In this document: positions 1 to 8,577 of the stretch, piece after piece
How the letters are laid out: every line of letters begins with the position of its first letter
Position numbering within the stretch: the first letter of the stretch is position 1
Position numbers and translations under genes: made by a program
NCBI RefSeq assembly: GCF_014196125.1
Contig: NZ_JACIDA010000001.1
Coordinates: 1,054,001-1,118,000, forward strand
Reading direction: 5' to 3'
Length of the DNA: 64,000 nt
DNA from: Brevundimonas mediterranea
Lineage (GTDB): Bacteria > Pseudomonadota > Alphaproteobacteria > Caulobacterales > Caulobacteraceae
The notes under the pieces: model-generated
Databases searched by the model: none
Told to the model about the DNA's origin: nothing
Seen by the model: the letters and a program-made list of their open reading frames with translations, nothing else

Positions 1-1320
1 CACCCGGTCACGGTCGAAGACGGGGATCAGGGCGTCCAGCGGCTCCTTGACCTGAAGCGTGTCCAGATCGCGCGTCATGGCCGAGGCCACCGGCTTGGCG
101 AACCGTTCCTTGCGGGTGATCTCGTCGGTGTTCATCACGTGGATCAGGTCGCTCTCGTCCAGAATGCCGACCAGGCGGCCGTCCTCGATGATCGGCAGCT
201 GGGACACGTCGGCGCCCTTCATCCGCTTGAAGGCGGTGTCCAGGGTGTCGCCCGGACCGGCGACCACCACGTCGCCCTTCTCGTATTTGCGGTTGATCAG
301 GTCCGACAGGTCGCCGTGCAGCTCGCGCTCGCCCAGCCCCTGATCCGCCAGCCAGGCGTCGTTGTAGACCTTGGACAGATACTTGGCCCCGGTGTCGCAG
401 ACGAAGGTGACGCAGGTCTTGGCCTCGGTCTGCTCGCGGCACCAGCGCAGTGCCGAGGCGATCAAGGTGCCAGACGACGATCCCGCCAAGATGCCTTCCT
501 TCAGCAGCAGTTCGCGCGCCGTGGCGATGGCTTCCGCATCCGGGATCGAATAGGCCTTGTCGATCAGGCTCATGTCCGCCGTATCGGGCACGAAATTCTG
601 GCCGATGCCCTCGACGGTATAGCTGCCGTCCGGCCCCGGCACGCCCTCGTTGACGATCCCGGCCAAGGTCGAACCGACCGGATCCGCCAGTATGATCTGA
701 GCCTTGGAGCCGACGCTCTTCAAATAGCGCGCGACGCCGGTGATGGTGCCGCCCGAGCCGATGCCGGCGACGAAGGCGTCCATATCGCCGCCCGTCTGCT
801 CCCAGATCTCCGGCCCCGTCGTCTTCACATGGGCGTCGGCGTTCGAATGGTTGGCGAACTGGTTGACGTAATAGGCGCCGGGGATGGCCTGGGACAAACG
901 CTCGGCCATGTCGGTGTAATATTCCGGATGGCCGTGCGGCACGTCCGAACGGGTCAGGCGAACATCGGCGCCCATGGCCCTGAGATGCTGGATCTTTTCC
1001 TTCGACATCTTGTCCGGGATGACCAGCAGCACCTTATAACCCCTCGCCCGGCCGACCAGGGTCAAGGCCAGGCCCGTATTGCCCGCCGTCGCCTCGACGA
1101 TGGTGCCCCCTTCCTTCAGCCAGCCTTCCTTCTCGGCCGCATCCAGCATCTCGACCGCGATCCGATCCTTGATCGAGCCGCCGGGGTTCTGGGACTCCAG
1201 CTTGAGCAGCAGCCGGCACTTGCCGGTGTCGATCTTCGTCACCTCCACCATCGGCGTCTTGCCGATCAGATCCAGCGGCGACTTCACGGTCGCGCTCAGG
1301 GCGGGGGCATGCAGGGACAT
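1..1320 (-). CDS. Cystathionine beta-synthase, C-terminus cut by window edge
   Basis: PLP-dependent enzyme that condenses serine (or O-acetylserine) with homocysteine in transsulfuration. The frame is open from ATG at 1320 to base 1, giving 440 codons with no stop. SIKDR carries the predicted Schiff-base lysine K51, TAGNTG (78-83) is the substrate/PLP loop, and GIGSGGT (186-192) is the phosphate-binding loop. A CBS domain follows at about 345-395 and a second begins at about 411 and is cut. Bacterial CBS-type proteins are about 455-465 residues, so only the last 15-25 are missing. There is no N-terminal heme domain like that of vertebrate enzymes. A plain cysteine synthase is unlikely because of the CBS pair. 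Confidence 0.93.
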   Translation of the reverse strand, partial: MSLHAPALSATVKSPLDLIGKTPMVEVTKIDTGKCRLLLKLESQNPGGSIKDRIAVEMLDAAEKEGWLKEGGTIVEATAGNTGLALTLVGRARGYKVLLVIPDKMSKEKIQHLRAMGADVRLTRSDVPHGHPEYYTDMAERLSQAIPGAYYVNQFANHSNADAHVKTTGPEIWEQTGGDMDAFVAGIGSGGTITGVARYLKSVGSKAQIILADPVGSTLAGIVNEGVPGPDGSYTVEGIGQNFVPDTADMSLIDKAYSIPDAEAIATARELLLKEGILAGSSSGTLIASALRWCREQTEAKTCVTFVCDTGAKYLSKVYNDAWLADQGLGERELHGDLSDLINRKYEKGDVVVAGPGDTLDTAFKRMKGADVSQLPIIEDGRLVGILDESDLIHVMNTDEITRKERFAKPVASAMTRDLDTLQVKEPLDALIPVFDRDRV

Positions 1321-1436
1321 CGAAGACTCCATTCGGGGACGGCGGAAGCTGAAGCCCCGCATTCACTCGGTCAACTCACGCAAGATTTGACCTCAAGATT
1401 TACCCAAGGGCGCGGTTCCGCGCTACGAAAGACATA

Positions 1437-3752
1437 ATGACCAATTCATCCAAGAGGCCGCCCGCCGGCCTGCCCGATAAAGACACTCTCCTCGCCTTCC
1501 TGCGCGAGGCCGGATCGGCCGAGAAGACCGATATCGCGCGCCACTTTGGCCTGAAGGGCGGCGACCGCCGGGCCTTGCGCGAAATGATCCGCGAACTTGA
1601 AGAAGAAGGAAAACTGGGCAAGCGCGGGCGCAAGGGCTTCGCCGAGGCCGGCGCCCTGCCCCCCGTCGGCGTGGCCGATGTGATCGAGCGCGACGCCGAC
1701 GGCGAACTATATGTCCGCCTGGTCGAGGCCAGCGCTGACGCGCCGCGCGCCATCCTGATGCCCGACAAGTCCAAGCCCGGTCCCGCGCCCGGCCTGGGCG
1801 ACCGGGTTCTGGTCAAGTTCCAGCGCGGCGGCGACGGCTGGGAGGCCCGGCTGATCAAGAAGCTGGACGTCGGGACCAACCGTGTCCTGGGCGTGATCCG
1901 CAAGTCGGCGCGCGAGACCCGGGTGGAGCCGGTCGACCGCCGCTCCAAGGACGTGCTGCTGGTGCCCCAGGCCCAGTCCGGCGACCTGCGCGACGGCGAC
2001 CTGGTCCTGGCCGCCATCGAAAAGGGCGAGCAGCGGTTCGGTCCCAAGCGCGGCAAGATCCTGGAACATATCGGCAAGGAGGACGACCCCCGCGCCGCCT
2101 CCCTGATCGCCATCTACGCCCATGGCGTCCCGACCGGCTTCTCCGAGGCCGTCGAGCGTGAGGCCGAGGATCAGGCCCTGCCAACGCTGAAGGGCCGCGA
2201 GGACCTGCGCGAGGTCCCCTTCATCACCATCGACCCCGCCGATGCGCGCGACCACGACGACGCCGTCTATGCGGCGCGTGACGAGGATCCCAAGAACCCC
2301 AACGGCTGGATCGTCTGGGTCGCCATCGCCGACGTCGCCGCCTATGTCCGGCCCGGCACCCATCTGGACCGCGAGGCGCGGGACAAGGGCAACTCGACCT
2401 ATTTCCCCGACCGCGTCGAGCCGATGCTGCCGGAGGTGCTGTCGAACGGCCTGTGCAGCCTGAAGGAAGGCGAGAACCGCGCCTGCATGGCCGTGCGGAT
2501 GGTGTTCGACAAGGACGGCCGAAAGACCGGCCACAAGTTCGTGCGCGGCCTGATGCGGTCGCACGCCAAGCTGTCATACGAACAAGCCCAGGCCGCCATC
2601 GACGGGCAACCAGACGACGCCACCGGCCCGATCATGGAGGCCATCCTCTATCCGCTGTGGAACGCCTATCACGCCATGCTGAAGGGCCGGCTGAAGCGCA
2701 GCCCGCTACAGATCGAATCGGCTGAACGCCGCATCCGAATGGCTCCAGACGGCGGCATCGCCTCGATCGAGAAGCGCGCGTCGCTGGAGGCGCACCGGCT
2801 GATCGAAGAGATGATGATCCAGGCCAACGTCTGCGCCGCCGAGACCCTGGAGCAGAAGAAGACGCCCCTGATCTACCGCGTCCACGACGCCCCCAGCCAG
2901 GAAAAGATCTTCAACCTGGCCGACTTCCTGTCGACCATCGGCAAGCCGTGGAACAAGGGCGAGCCGGGCACGACCAAACGGTTCAACAAGCTGCTGGACG
3001 AGACCCGCGACGGCGAATACGCCGATGTGGTCAATGAGGTGGTTCTGCGCACCCAGATGCAGGCCATCTATTCGCCCGACAATGTCGGCCACTTCGGCCT
3101 GAACCTGGATCGCTACGCCCACTTCACCTCGCCGATCCGGCGCTATTCCGACCTGATCGTCCACCGCGGCCTGATCCGGGCGCTGGGGCTGGGCAAGGAC
3201 GGGTTGACCGACCGCGAGATCGCCGAACTGCCCGCCATCGCCGAGGGCGTGACCATGACCGAGCGCCGGTCCATGGCGGCCGAGCGCGACGCCATGGACC
3301 GCTATATCGCCGCCTTCCTGGAGGACCGAGTAGGGGCCACCTTCACCGGGCGGATCACCGGCGTCACCCGCTTCGGCCTGTTCATCCGCCTGGACGAGAC
3401 CGGCGCCGACGGCCTGGTCCCGGTCTCGACCCTGGGCAGCGAATATTTCGCCCACGACGACCGCGCCCACGCCCTGGTCGGCGAACGCACGGGCAAGCGG
3501 TTCACCCTGGGCCGCAAGGTCGAGGTCAAGCTGATGGAGGCCACCCCGGTCACCGGCGGCCTGGTGTTCGAAATGCTCAGCGAGCCCGAGGCCCGCGATC
3601 CCAACGCCCCGGCCCCGCGCTATGGCGTCCGGGGACGCGGCGGCGACGGCCCGCCGATGCGCGGCAAGGGGCGGCCGGGCGGTCCCAAGCCAGCAAAGGG
3701 CGGCAGGCCCTCAGGCGGGCTGAAGGGTGTGCGCAAGGGCAAGCGGAAGTAG
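1437..3752 (+). CDS. rnr: Ribonuclease R (3'-5' exoribonuclease)
   Basis: Processive hydrolytic exoribonuclease of the RNB family that degrades structured RNA and takes part in rRNA and tmRNA quality control. The 771-residue protein has an N-terminal winged-helix/cold-shock region (about 1-200), the RNB catalytic core (about 258-590) with DPADARDHDDA and metal-binding aspartates at D266, D272, D274 and D275, a C-terminal S1 domain (about 635-720) and a Lys/Arg/Gly-rich tail of some 45 residues. The basic tail and helical N-terminus separate RNase R from RNase II. It diverges from the CBS gene and is followed after 6 bases by the HTH-membrane protein. Confidence 0.95.
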   Translation: MTNSSKRPPAGLPDKDTLLAFLREAGSAEKTDIARHFGLKGGDRRALREMIRELEEEGKLGKRGRKGFAEAGALPPVGVADVIERDADGELYVRLVEASADAPRAILMPDKSKPGPAPGLGDRVLVKFQRGGDGWEARLIKKLDVGTNRVLGVIRKSARETRVEPVDRRSKDVLLVPQAQSGDLRDGDLVLAAIEKGEQRFGPKRGKILEHIGKEDDPRAASLIAIYAHGVPTGFSEAVEREAEDQALPTLKGREDLREVPFITIDPADARDHDDAVYAARDEDPKNPNGWIVWVAIADVAAYVRPGTHLDREARDKGNSTYFPDRVEPMLPEVLSNGLCSLKEGENRACMAVRMVFDKDGRKTGHKFVRGLMRSHAKLSYEQAQAAIDGQPDDATGPIMEAILYPLWNAYHAMLKGRLKRSPLQIESAERRIRMAPDGGIASIEKRASLEAHRLIEEMMIQANVCAAETLEQKKTPLIYRVHDAPSQEKIFNLADFLSTIGKPWNKGEPGTTKRFNKLLDETRDGEYADVVNEVVLRTQMQAIYSPDNVGHFGLNLDRYAHFTSPIRRYSDLIVHRGLIRALGLGKDGLTDREIAELPAIAEGVTMTERRSMAAERDAMDRYIAAFLEDRVGATFTGRITGVTRFGLFIRLDETGADGLVPVSTLGSEYFAHDDRAHALVGERTGKRFTLGRKVEVKLMEATPVTGGLVFEMLSEPEARDPNAPAPRYGVRGRGGDGPPMRGKGRPGGPKPAKGGRPSGGLKGVRKGKRK

Positions 3753-3758
3753 TCGCCC

Positions 3759-4559
3759 ATGGTCCCGGCGGAAACATTGCCAGCGCTCGCCCGCCTGAAC
3801 GCGACGGAACGGGAACTGCTGCTTCTGCTGGGGCGAGGCCATACCGCCAAGTCCATTGCGACCATGAAAGACCTTTCGGTCGCAGCGGTTAACGAGCGGT
3901 TCCGCTCCGCCCGACGCAAGAGCGGCCTCGCCAGCAGTCGCGAGATCGCCCGGCTGCTGGTCGCCCAAGAAAATCGTGACGATTTAATCGATCTGGCCGC
4001 CGCCCCGAGCCAAACCGCAAGCCTTCCTCGTCCCGACGCGCCGCCCTCCGGCCGCGCGTTCCTCACCAGACGATGGAGACTGATCGTGATCATCACCGCC
4101 CTGCTGGCCGCCGGCTTGCTGGCCTATCAGACCGCCACGCCGCCGGTCGCCTCGCCCCAGCCATCGACCGGCGACGACCCCATCTCGAAAATCCTGGCGG
4201 GAATGCCGCCCTCGCCCGACATCTCCGCGCTTCACGCCGAGGCGACCGCGCCCTCGACCGACCAAGCGTGGTCTTCCGCTATGGAACAGACCTTGACGCA
4301 GCGCTACCGCGCCCTTCCCGGCTTCGAGAAAAGCATCGAAACTCTCAACGTGACCTGCGCCGCGACGCTTTGTGAAGTCGCCGGCAAGGCCCGTCCCGAT
4401 GTGTCCAGCGACGACATGAATGTGGTCATGGAGGGCGTTCAGGAGTTGAACAGATCGGAGCCGAGCCTGCCGCTGGACTCGGTCGTCCACCACTTCAGCT
4501 TGACCGACGGCCCGTCCTCCGCCGCCCTGTTCGTCTCCTACTGGCGTCGAAAGACCTGA
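3759..4559 (+). CDS. Membrane-anchored LuxR-type HTH protein with periplasmic domain
   Basis: Predicted one-component regulator of 266 residues. Residues 12-70 resemble a LuxR/GerE helix-turn-helix (LNATERELLLLLGRGHTAKS, then SVAAVNERFRSARRK). A Pro/Ala/Ser-rich linker leads to a single membrane helix at about 108-124, then a periplasmic domain of about 140 residues with two cysteines, C200 and C205 (TCAATLCEV), that could form a redox-sensitive disulfide. The order is like ToxR/CadC: cytoplasmic DNA-binding head, one helix, external sensor. It starts 6 bases after rnr, so it may be co-transcribed. The HTH-TM layout is clear in the sequence; signal, targets and the role of the cysteines are unknown. 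Confidence 0.75.
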   Translation: MVPAETLPALARLNATERELLLLLGRGHTAKSIATMKDLSVAAVNERFRSARRKSGLASSREIARLLVAQENRDDLIDLAAAPSQTASLPRPDAPPSGRAFLTRRWRLIVIITALLAAGLLAYQTATPPVASPQPSTGDDPISKILAGMPPSPDISALHAEATAPSTDQAWSSAMEQTLTQRYRALPGFEKSIETLNVTCAATLCEVAGKARPDVSSDDMNVVMEGVQELNRSEPSLPLDSVVHHFSLTDGPSSAALFVSYWRRKT

Positions 4560-4576
4560 CCTGACCAGGGAGCGCC

Positions 4577-5320
4577 TTGCCCCCCACCGCGTCTCGGTTC
4601 ATTGAATCGGGTATGCCGACCGCCCCCTTCGACGCCGCCCAGGATCTGGCCGACGCCCCGCGCGTCGGCGGCGCCCAGCGGCCCAAGGACGCCGCGACCC
4701 TGATCCTGACGCGGGGCGGGTCCCGGCCCGAGGTGCTGATGGGGCGGCGGGCGCCGGGGCATGTGTTCATGGCGTCGAAATGGGTGTTTCCGGGCGGGCG
4801 GATAGACCGCAGCGACTTCATCGCCGCAGCGACGGCAGATCTGCCCTCCGATGTCGCGCGGCGGTTGGAGGCCGAACTGCCGGCCCGCCGTGCGCGCGCC
4901 CTGGCGCTGACGGCGGTGCGCGAGACCTTCGAAGAGACCGGGCTGATCCTGGGGCGGTCCGCACCGTCAGCCAGCATCGCGGGGCCGTGGCGGGAGTATC
5001 GTAAGGCGGGCGCCCTGCCCGATCTGTCGGTCCTGTCCTACATCGCCCGGGCCATCACCCCTCCGGGTCGCACACGGCGGTTCGACGCCCGCTTCTTCAT
5101 GGCGCCGGCTGAGGCCCTGTTGAGCCCGGAACCGACCGCCGGGTCAGGCGAACTGGACGAGATCGCCTGGCTACCGCTGGAGGACGCCCGCGCCCTGGAC
5201 CTGCCCGCCATCACCCGCTTCGTGCTGGGGGAGTTGGCCGAACGTCTGGAACAGCCGGACCGCCCCCTGCCCTTCGTGCGGATGGTGCGGGGCCGTCACA
5301 CGGTCGAACACAGGGACTGA
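4577..5320 (+). CDS. Nudix hydrolase, NUDT19-like layout
   Basis: Hydrolyses a nucleoside diphosphate linked to another moiety; the substrate (CoA, NADH or an ADP-sugar) cannot be told from sequence. Residues 115-122, RETFEETG, are the REXXEEXG core of the Nudix box. FPGG lies at 71-74, so the box is split by an insertion of about 40 residues, an arrangement I associate with NUDT7/NUDT19-type coenzyme A diphosphatases. The chosen start is TTG at 4577, preceded by an AGGGAG ribosome site 4-5 bases upstream; ATG at 4613 is the alternative. The next gene begins one base after its stop. Confidence 0.85.
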   Translation: MPPTASRFIESGMPTAPFDAAQDLADAPRVGGAQRPKDAATLILTRGGSRPEVLMGRRAPGHVFMASKWVFPGGRIDRSDFIAAATADLPSDVARRLEAELPARRARALALTAVRETFEETGLILGRSAPSASIAGPWREYRKAGALPDLSVLSYIARAITPPGRTRRFDARFFMAPAEALLSPEPTAGSGELDEIAWLPLEDARALDLPAITRFVLGELAERLEQPDRPLPFVRMVRGRHTVEHRD

Positions 5321-5321
5321 G

Positions 5322-5732
5322 ATGGCCGGATCGACGATCACCCTGCGCCTGACCATCGCCGACCCGGTCGCGGGCGTCGCCTATAGCTTGCAGGACAAGG
5401 CGAACATGCCGGTCGAGCCACGCGTCGCCGGCGACGCCCCGATCAGCTTCGACGTCCCCGTCACCCTGTCCGACGACGGGCGGCTGACCGGTCTCTTCGT
5501 GCGACGCGAAGGGCCGTCGCGACGTTTCGTCTATATCGCCATCGGCACGTCGGCCGGACAGCACAGCGAATGGAGCCGGCGCGCCAAGATCGACGTCCAC
5601 GACATTCCCGCCGACCTTCTGGCCCTGGCGCGCGACGGGCGCGTGCTGGAAGCCATTCTGCCCGGCCGCGCCCGCGACGGCGGCCCGGCCTGCGCCACCG
5701 TGCGACCGCTTCAGGCCTGGCGCGTCGTTTGA
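5322..5732 (+). CDS. DUF5990-like small protein
   Basis: A 136-residue cytoplasmic protein of unknown function. It reads like DUF5990: an opening strand (ITLRLTIADPVAGVAYSLQ), a middle segment RRFVYIAIGTSAGQ, and a closing SRRAKIDVHDIP segment before a short helix. I recognise the pattern but cannot confirm it by search. It has no signal peptide or membrane helix. It follows the Nudix gene with one base between stop and start, so the two are probably translationally coupled. It converges on the secreted protein at 5737, with only 4 bases between their stops. Confidence 0.65.
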   Translation: MAGSTITLRLTIADPVAGVAYSLQDKANMPVEPRVAGDAPISFDVPVTLSDDGRLTGLFVRREGPSRRFVYIAIGTSAGQHSEWSRRAKIDVHDIPADLLALARDGRVLEAILPGRARDGGPACATVRPLQAWRVV

Positions 5733-5736
5733 TCCT

Positions 5737-6303
5737 TTAGTCGGCGATCGGCCTGGCCAGGTCGAACTCGACGCGGAAATGACGGTTCGGACGCCGCAAC
5801 TCATAGGCGAACATTCGATCCGGATGGACCTCCATCGCCCAGACATTGGTGGTCGAGACCGAGGCGTTGTTGGCGTCGAACAGGGCGATGGACTCGGCGT
5901 CCACCGGGAAGGCCTGCCGCTCGGCCGTGCCCGCCTCCGCCGTATCCCCGCCGTACCAGTGCAGGACGTCGGTCGTTCCGTCCTCGTGCCGGTGATCGTG
6001 TTTCAGCCGCAGGCCCGTGTCCGTCTTCGTAACCACCCAGGTCCGCGACCGATCCTCGCCCACGGCGAAGGGAATCCGCACCTCATCCGCCGAACAGTCG
6101 CGGATATGCATGATCAGCCGTTGACTGGCGAAGGCGGCGTCGGCCGCGTCGGTCGTGACGACCCTGCCTTCGAATCTCTGGCCGCACAGGGCGGTGAGCC
6201 GCGCCAGGAAGGCGTCCTGCTCCGGCGTGGAAAAGGCGTTCGCAGCGCCTGCGAAAGGCGCGGAAACAACAGCCAGGGCGGCGATGAAGGATGCGATTTT
6301 CAT
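5737..6303 (-). CDS. Secreted protein of unknown function
   Basis: A 188-residue protein with a clear Sec signal peptide: Lys2, a hydrophobic core, and a cleavage site after AANA at about residue 23. The mature part has two cysteines, C40 and C70, spaced as for one disulfide, and is rich in charged and aromatic residues with no motif I can tie to an enzyme. It is probably periplasmic. A perfect TATAAT lies 9-14 bases upstream of the ATG on this strand, so the transcript may be leaderless or nearly so. I do not recognise the family. Confidence 0.7.
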   Translation of the reverse strand: MKIASFIAALAVVSAPFAGAANAFSTPEQDAFLARLTALCGQRFEGRVVTTDAADAAFASQRLIMHIRDCSADEVRIPFAVGEDRSRTWVVTKTDTGLRLKHDHRHEDGTTDVLHWYGGDTAEAGTAERQAFPVDAESIALFDANNASVSTTNVWAMEVHPDRMFAYELRRPNRHFRVEFDLARPIAD

Positions 6304-6311
6304 GCGACGAC

Positions 6312-6317
6312 ATTATA
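6312..6317 (-). promoter_or_regulatory. Perfect -10 hexamer; possibly leaderless transcript
   Basis: On the minus strand the sequence reads TATAAT, ending 8 bases before the ATG at 6303. A transcript starting the usual 6-7 bases downstream would begin at or within two bases of the start codon, leaving no room for a ribosome binding site. No convincing -35 box is seen at 16-18 bases. Confidence 0.5.
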
Positions 6318-6353
6318 TGTGCGCCGCGCCGCATCAACGTGGCATCGCGCCCG

Positions 6354-6381
6354 TTGACTTTGGGGCGCGGCTGAGTATGTT
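6354..6381 (+). promoter_or_regulatory. Candidate sigma-70 promoter of rpmG
   Basis: TTGACT (6354-6359), a 16-base spacer, then TATGTT (6376-6381). The match to TTGACA/TATAAT is 5/6 and 4/6. It lies about 50 bases before the rpmG start and suits a constitutive ribosomal-protein gene. Confidence 0.55.
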
Positions 6382-6429
6382 CCGCGCCTCTTATTTTAAG
6401 CGGCTTTCGCCGTCGCAGAGGTAATTCCG

Positions 6430-6597
6430 ATGGCCAAACCGGCTTCCATCAAGATCCGCCTGAACTCCACGGCCGACACCGGCTTCTTCTACGTCACCAA
6501 GAAGAACGCCCGCACCATGACCGAAAAAATGGTCGTCAAGAAGTACGACCCGGTCGTGCGCAAGCACGTCGACTTCAAGGAAGGCAAGATCAAGTAA
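6430..6597 (+). CDS. rpmG: 50S ribosomal protein L33
   Basis: A 55-residue protein of the large ribosomal subunit near the E site. The sequence opens [20 protein letters not shown] and ends VDFKEGKIK. It has none of the four zinc-binding cysteines, so this is the zinc-independent (C-minus) form usual in Proteobacteria. It is too short for a default ORF cut-off, but length, start and family match are exact. It converges on pleD and shares the bidirectional terminator at 6660-6690 with it. Confidence 0.95.
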   Translation: MAKPASIKIRLNSTADTGFFYVTKKNARTMTEKMVVKKYDPVVRKHVDFKEGKIK

Positions 6598-6659
6598 GGG
6601 CTCAAGGCCCGGCGACCCTCGCACGACCCGAGGGCGCCTTGATCTGAGACTGAAAATGA

Positions 6660-6690
6660 AACGCCCGGCGGGTCAACCGCCGGGCGTTTT
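6660..6690. terminator. Bidirectional terminator between rpmG and pleD
   Basis: A perfect 12-base stem (AACGCCCGGCGG, 6660-6671, with 6677-6688) around a 5-base loop GTCAA. Four T follow on the plus side, and A-rich sequence precedes it, giving a T-rich tail on the minus strand. It can end both rpmG and the divK-pleD operon. Confidence 0.85.
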
Positions 6691-6741
6691 CAGTTGCTTG
6701 TCGTTCTTCTCGACGCCGTCTGACGACGGAGACCAGCGACG

Positions 6742-8103
6742 TCAGGCCGCCTTGGCGATGACCTTGTTCCGGCCGCTCGCCTTGGCCTCGTACACGCCTT
6801 CGTCGGCGCGTTTCAGCAGGGCTTCGGGCGTATCGCCAGCGCCGGTCGTGGCGGCGACCCCGATCGAGATGGTGATGGTCAGCAGTTCCTTGCCGCCCAT
6901 GACCCGGAAGGGCGCGGAGGCGATGTCCCGGCGAATCCGTTCCGCCACCATCCGCGCGTCTTCCAGGCTGGCGCCCGGCATGACCACCACGAACTCTTCC
7001 CCGCCCATCCGGCACGGCACGTCCACCGCGCGGACATTGGTGGCCAGGCGAACCGCGAACTCGGCCAGAACTTCGTCGCCGGCGTCATGACCGAAGCCGT
7101 CGTTGACGGATTTGAAGTGGTCGATGTCCAGCACCAGCACCGCCACCGTCGCGCCCCCATGCGCGGCCCGCCCGACCAGGGCCTGCAACTGCCCGGTCAT
7201 ATAGCGACGGTTATGCAGACCGGTCAGGGCGTCGGTGACGGCCATCTCCAGGCTGCTGTCCAGCTTCTGACGCAGGAAATCGGTGTAGCGTTTGCGGCGG
7301 ATCTGGGTGCGCGCACGCGCCGAAAGCTCCTCGGGATCGATCGGGCGCGGCAGGATGTCGGTGGCGCCCAGTTCCAGCGCCTTGACCATGCGCGGCCGTT
7401 CCTTCGGCTCGACAATGGCCAGGATCGGGGCGCGACGTGCATCGCCCGACTTGGCCAGGGCCACGACCCGCAGCCCGTCGAAGCTCTCGGCTGCGACATT
7501 GACGATGATCAGGTCCAGCGGACCCTTGGCGGTCGCCAAGGCGGCCTCCGGATCGGACTCTATGGAGACGCGGTGCTCGCGTCCCAGTTCGGCGGCGATC
7601 GTCTCGGCCTGGCTCGCATCGTCGTCGATGATCAGGACCCGGCCGCCCTCGCTGCGCAACCGCGCGGCCCCCTCGCCGTCCACGCCCATGCGCCGGCTGC
7701 TTTCCTCGCGCTCGCGCAGTTCGTCCATCACCTGTTTCAGCCGCGTCAGTGACTTTACGCGCGCGAACAGGACCACGTCGTCGATCGGCTTGGTCAGGAA
7801 GTCGTCGGCTCCCGCCTCAAGCCCTCGGATTCGATCCTCGCGGCCGTCCAGCGCCGTCACCAGCACCACCGGTATGTGCCGCGTCTCCGCCCGCGCCTTC
7901 AGGCGCCGACAGGTCTCGAACCCGTCCATGCCGGGCATCATCACATCCAGCAGGATCATGTCCGGCTGATGCTCCGTCGCCAGATCCAACGCGGTCGCCC
8001 CGTCGTTGCAGGTCAGGACGTCGTAATATTCGATGGTCAGCTTGGCTTCGAGCAGACGGACGTTCACGTCCACGTCGTCGACCACCAGAATCCGCGCGCT
8101 CAT
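6742..8103 (-). CDS. pleD: PleD, response regulator diguanylate cyclase
   Basis: Makes cyclic di-GMP from two GTP and drives the swarmer-to-stalked transition in Caulobacter. The 453-residue protein has a first receiver with phosphoacceptor D53 ([11 protein letters not shown]), a second degenerate receiver (about 155-275) with Asn where the phosphorylated Asp would be, and a C-terminal GGDEF domain with the GGEEF variant also found in Caulobacter PleD. The inhibitory I-site RxxD (RAVD) lies five residues before GGEEF, so product inhibition should be intact. The start ATG at 8103 is set by the receiver N-terminus ([10 protein letters not shown]) and overlaps the divK stop by four bases, so the pair is co-translated. 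Confidence 0.96.
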   Translation of the reverse strand: MSARILVVDDVDVNVRLLEAKLTIEYYDVLTCNDGATALDLATEHQPDMILLDVMMPGMDGFETCRRLKARAETRHIPVVLVTALDGREDRIRGLEAGADDFLTKPIDDVVLFARVKSLTRLKQVMDELREREESSRRMGVDGEGAARLRSEGGRVLIIDDDASQAETIAAELGREHRVSIESDPEAALATAKGPLDLIIVNVAAESFDGLRVVALAKSGDARRAPILAIVEPKERPRMVKALELGATDILPRPIDPEELSARARTQIRRKRYTDFLRQKLDSSLEMAVTDALTGLHNRRYMTGQLQALVGRAAHGGATVAVLVLDIDHFKSVNDGFGHDAGDEVLAEFAVRLATNVRAVDVPCRMGGEEFVVVMPGASLEDARMVAERIRRDIASAPFRVMGGKELLTITISIGVAATTGAGDTPEALLKRADEGVYEAKASGRNKVIAKAA

Positions 8104-8465
8104 CCCAGATGCTGCCGGATGGTTTCGAGGAAATGCATGACGGAGATCGGCTTGGAGATATAGGCCTCGCACCCGCCCTGGCGGATGCGTTCCTCGTCGC
8201 CCTTCATCGCGAAGGCCGTAACGGCGATCACCGGGATATGGTTCAGCTCCTCGTCGTCCTTCAGCCATTTGGTGACTTCGAGACCGGAGATTTCGGGCAG
8301 CTGAATATCCATCAGGATCAGGTCCGGATGATGCGCGCGCGCGAGAGCCAGAGCCTGCAGTCCCTCACGGGTCTGCAGGGTCTCGTAGCCCTGGGAATCG
8401 AGCAGATCATGAAAAAGCTTCATGTTCAGCTCGTTATCCTCGACGATGAGGACTTTCTTGGACAT
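8100..8465 (-). CDS. divK: DivK, single-domain response regulator
   Basis: Essential cell-fate regulator in Caulobacterales: phosphorylated by DivJ and dephosphorylated by PleC, it acts through DivL-CckA to lower CtrA activity. The 121 residues form one receiver with acidic D9-E10, phosphoacceptor D53 in LILMDIQLP, and the switch lysine in YISKP. It is very close to Caulobacter DivK as I recall that sequence ([24 protein letters not shown]). Two adjacent ATGs exist (8468 and 8465); the second gives the family start [11 protein letters not shown] CtrA-like box lies about 70 bases upstream. It is the first gene of the divK-pleD operon. Confidence 0.96.
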   Translation of the reverse strand: MSKKVLIVEDNELNMKLFHDLLDSQGYETLQTREGLQALALARAHHPDLILMDIQLPEISGLEVTKWLKDDEELNHIPVIAVTAFAMKGDEERIRQGGCEAYISKPISVMHFLETIRQHLG

Positions 8466-8532
8466 CATCACCTGACCTGCGGGGCCCCTCACAACGGGGC
8501 GCCTCGTGTGGTGGAATAGTGGGCGCCCAGTC

Positions 8533-8547
8533 TTAAGTTGGGGTGAA
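8533..8547 (-). promoter_or_regulatory. CtrA-like box upstream of divK
   Basis: The plus strand reads TTAA-N7-TGAA (minus strand TTCA-N7-TTAA), a 7/8 match to the CtrA consensus TTAA-N7-TTAA. It lies 68-82 bases upstream of the divK ATG and divergent from dinB. In Caulobacter divK is reported to belong to the CtrA regulon, which fits. Confidence 0.55.
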
Positions 8548-8577
8548 GCCAAGGTTACGGAGACCTTAAGCGTGGCC

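Noticed and set aside
139..1437. 432-codon open frame on the plus strand
   Set aside because: It is antisense to cystathionine beta-synthase, whose minus-strand translation shows all PLP motifs; the plus frame has no recognisable domain.
8104..8268. 55-residue N-terminal extension of PleD
   Set aside because: It overlaps divK in another frame, and the receiver domain begins exactly at ATG 8103.
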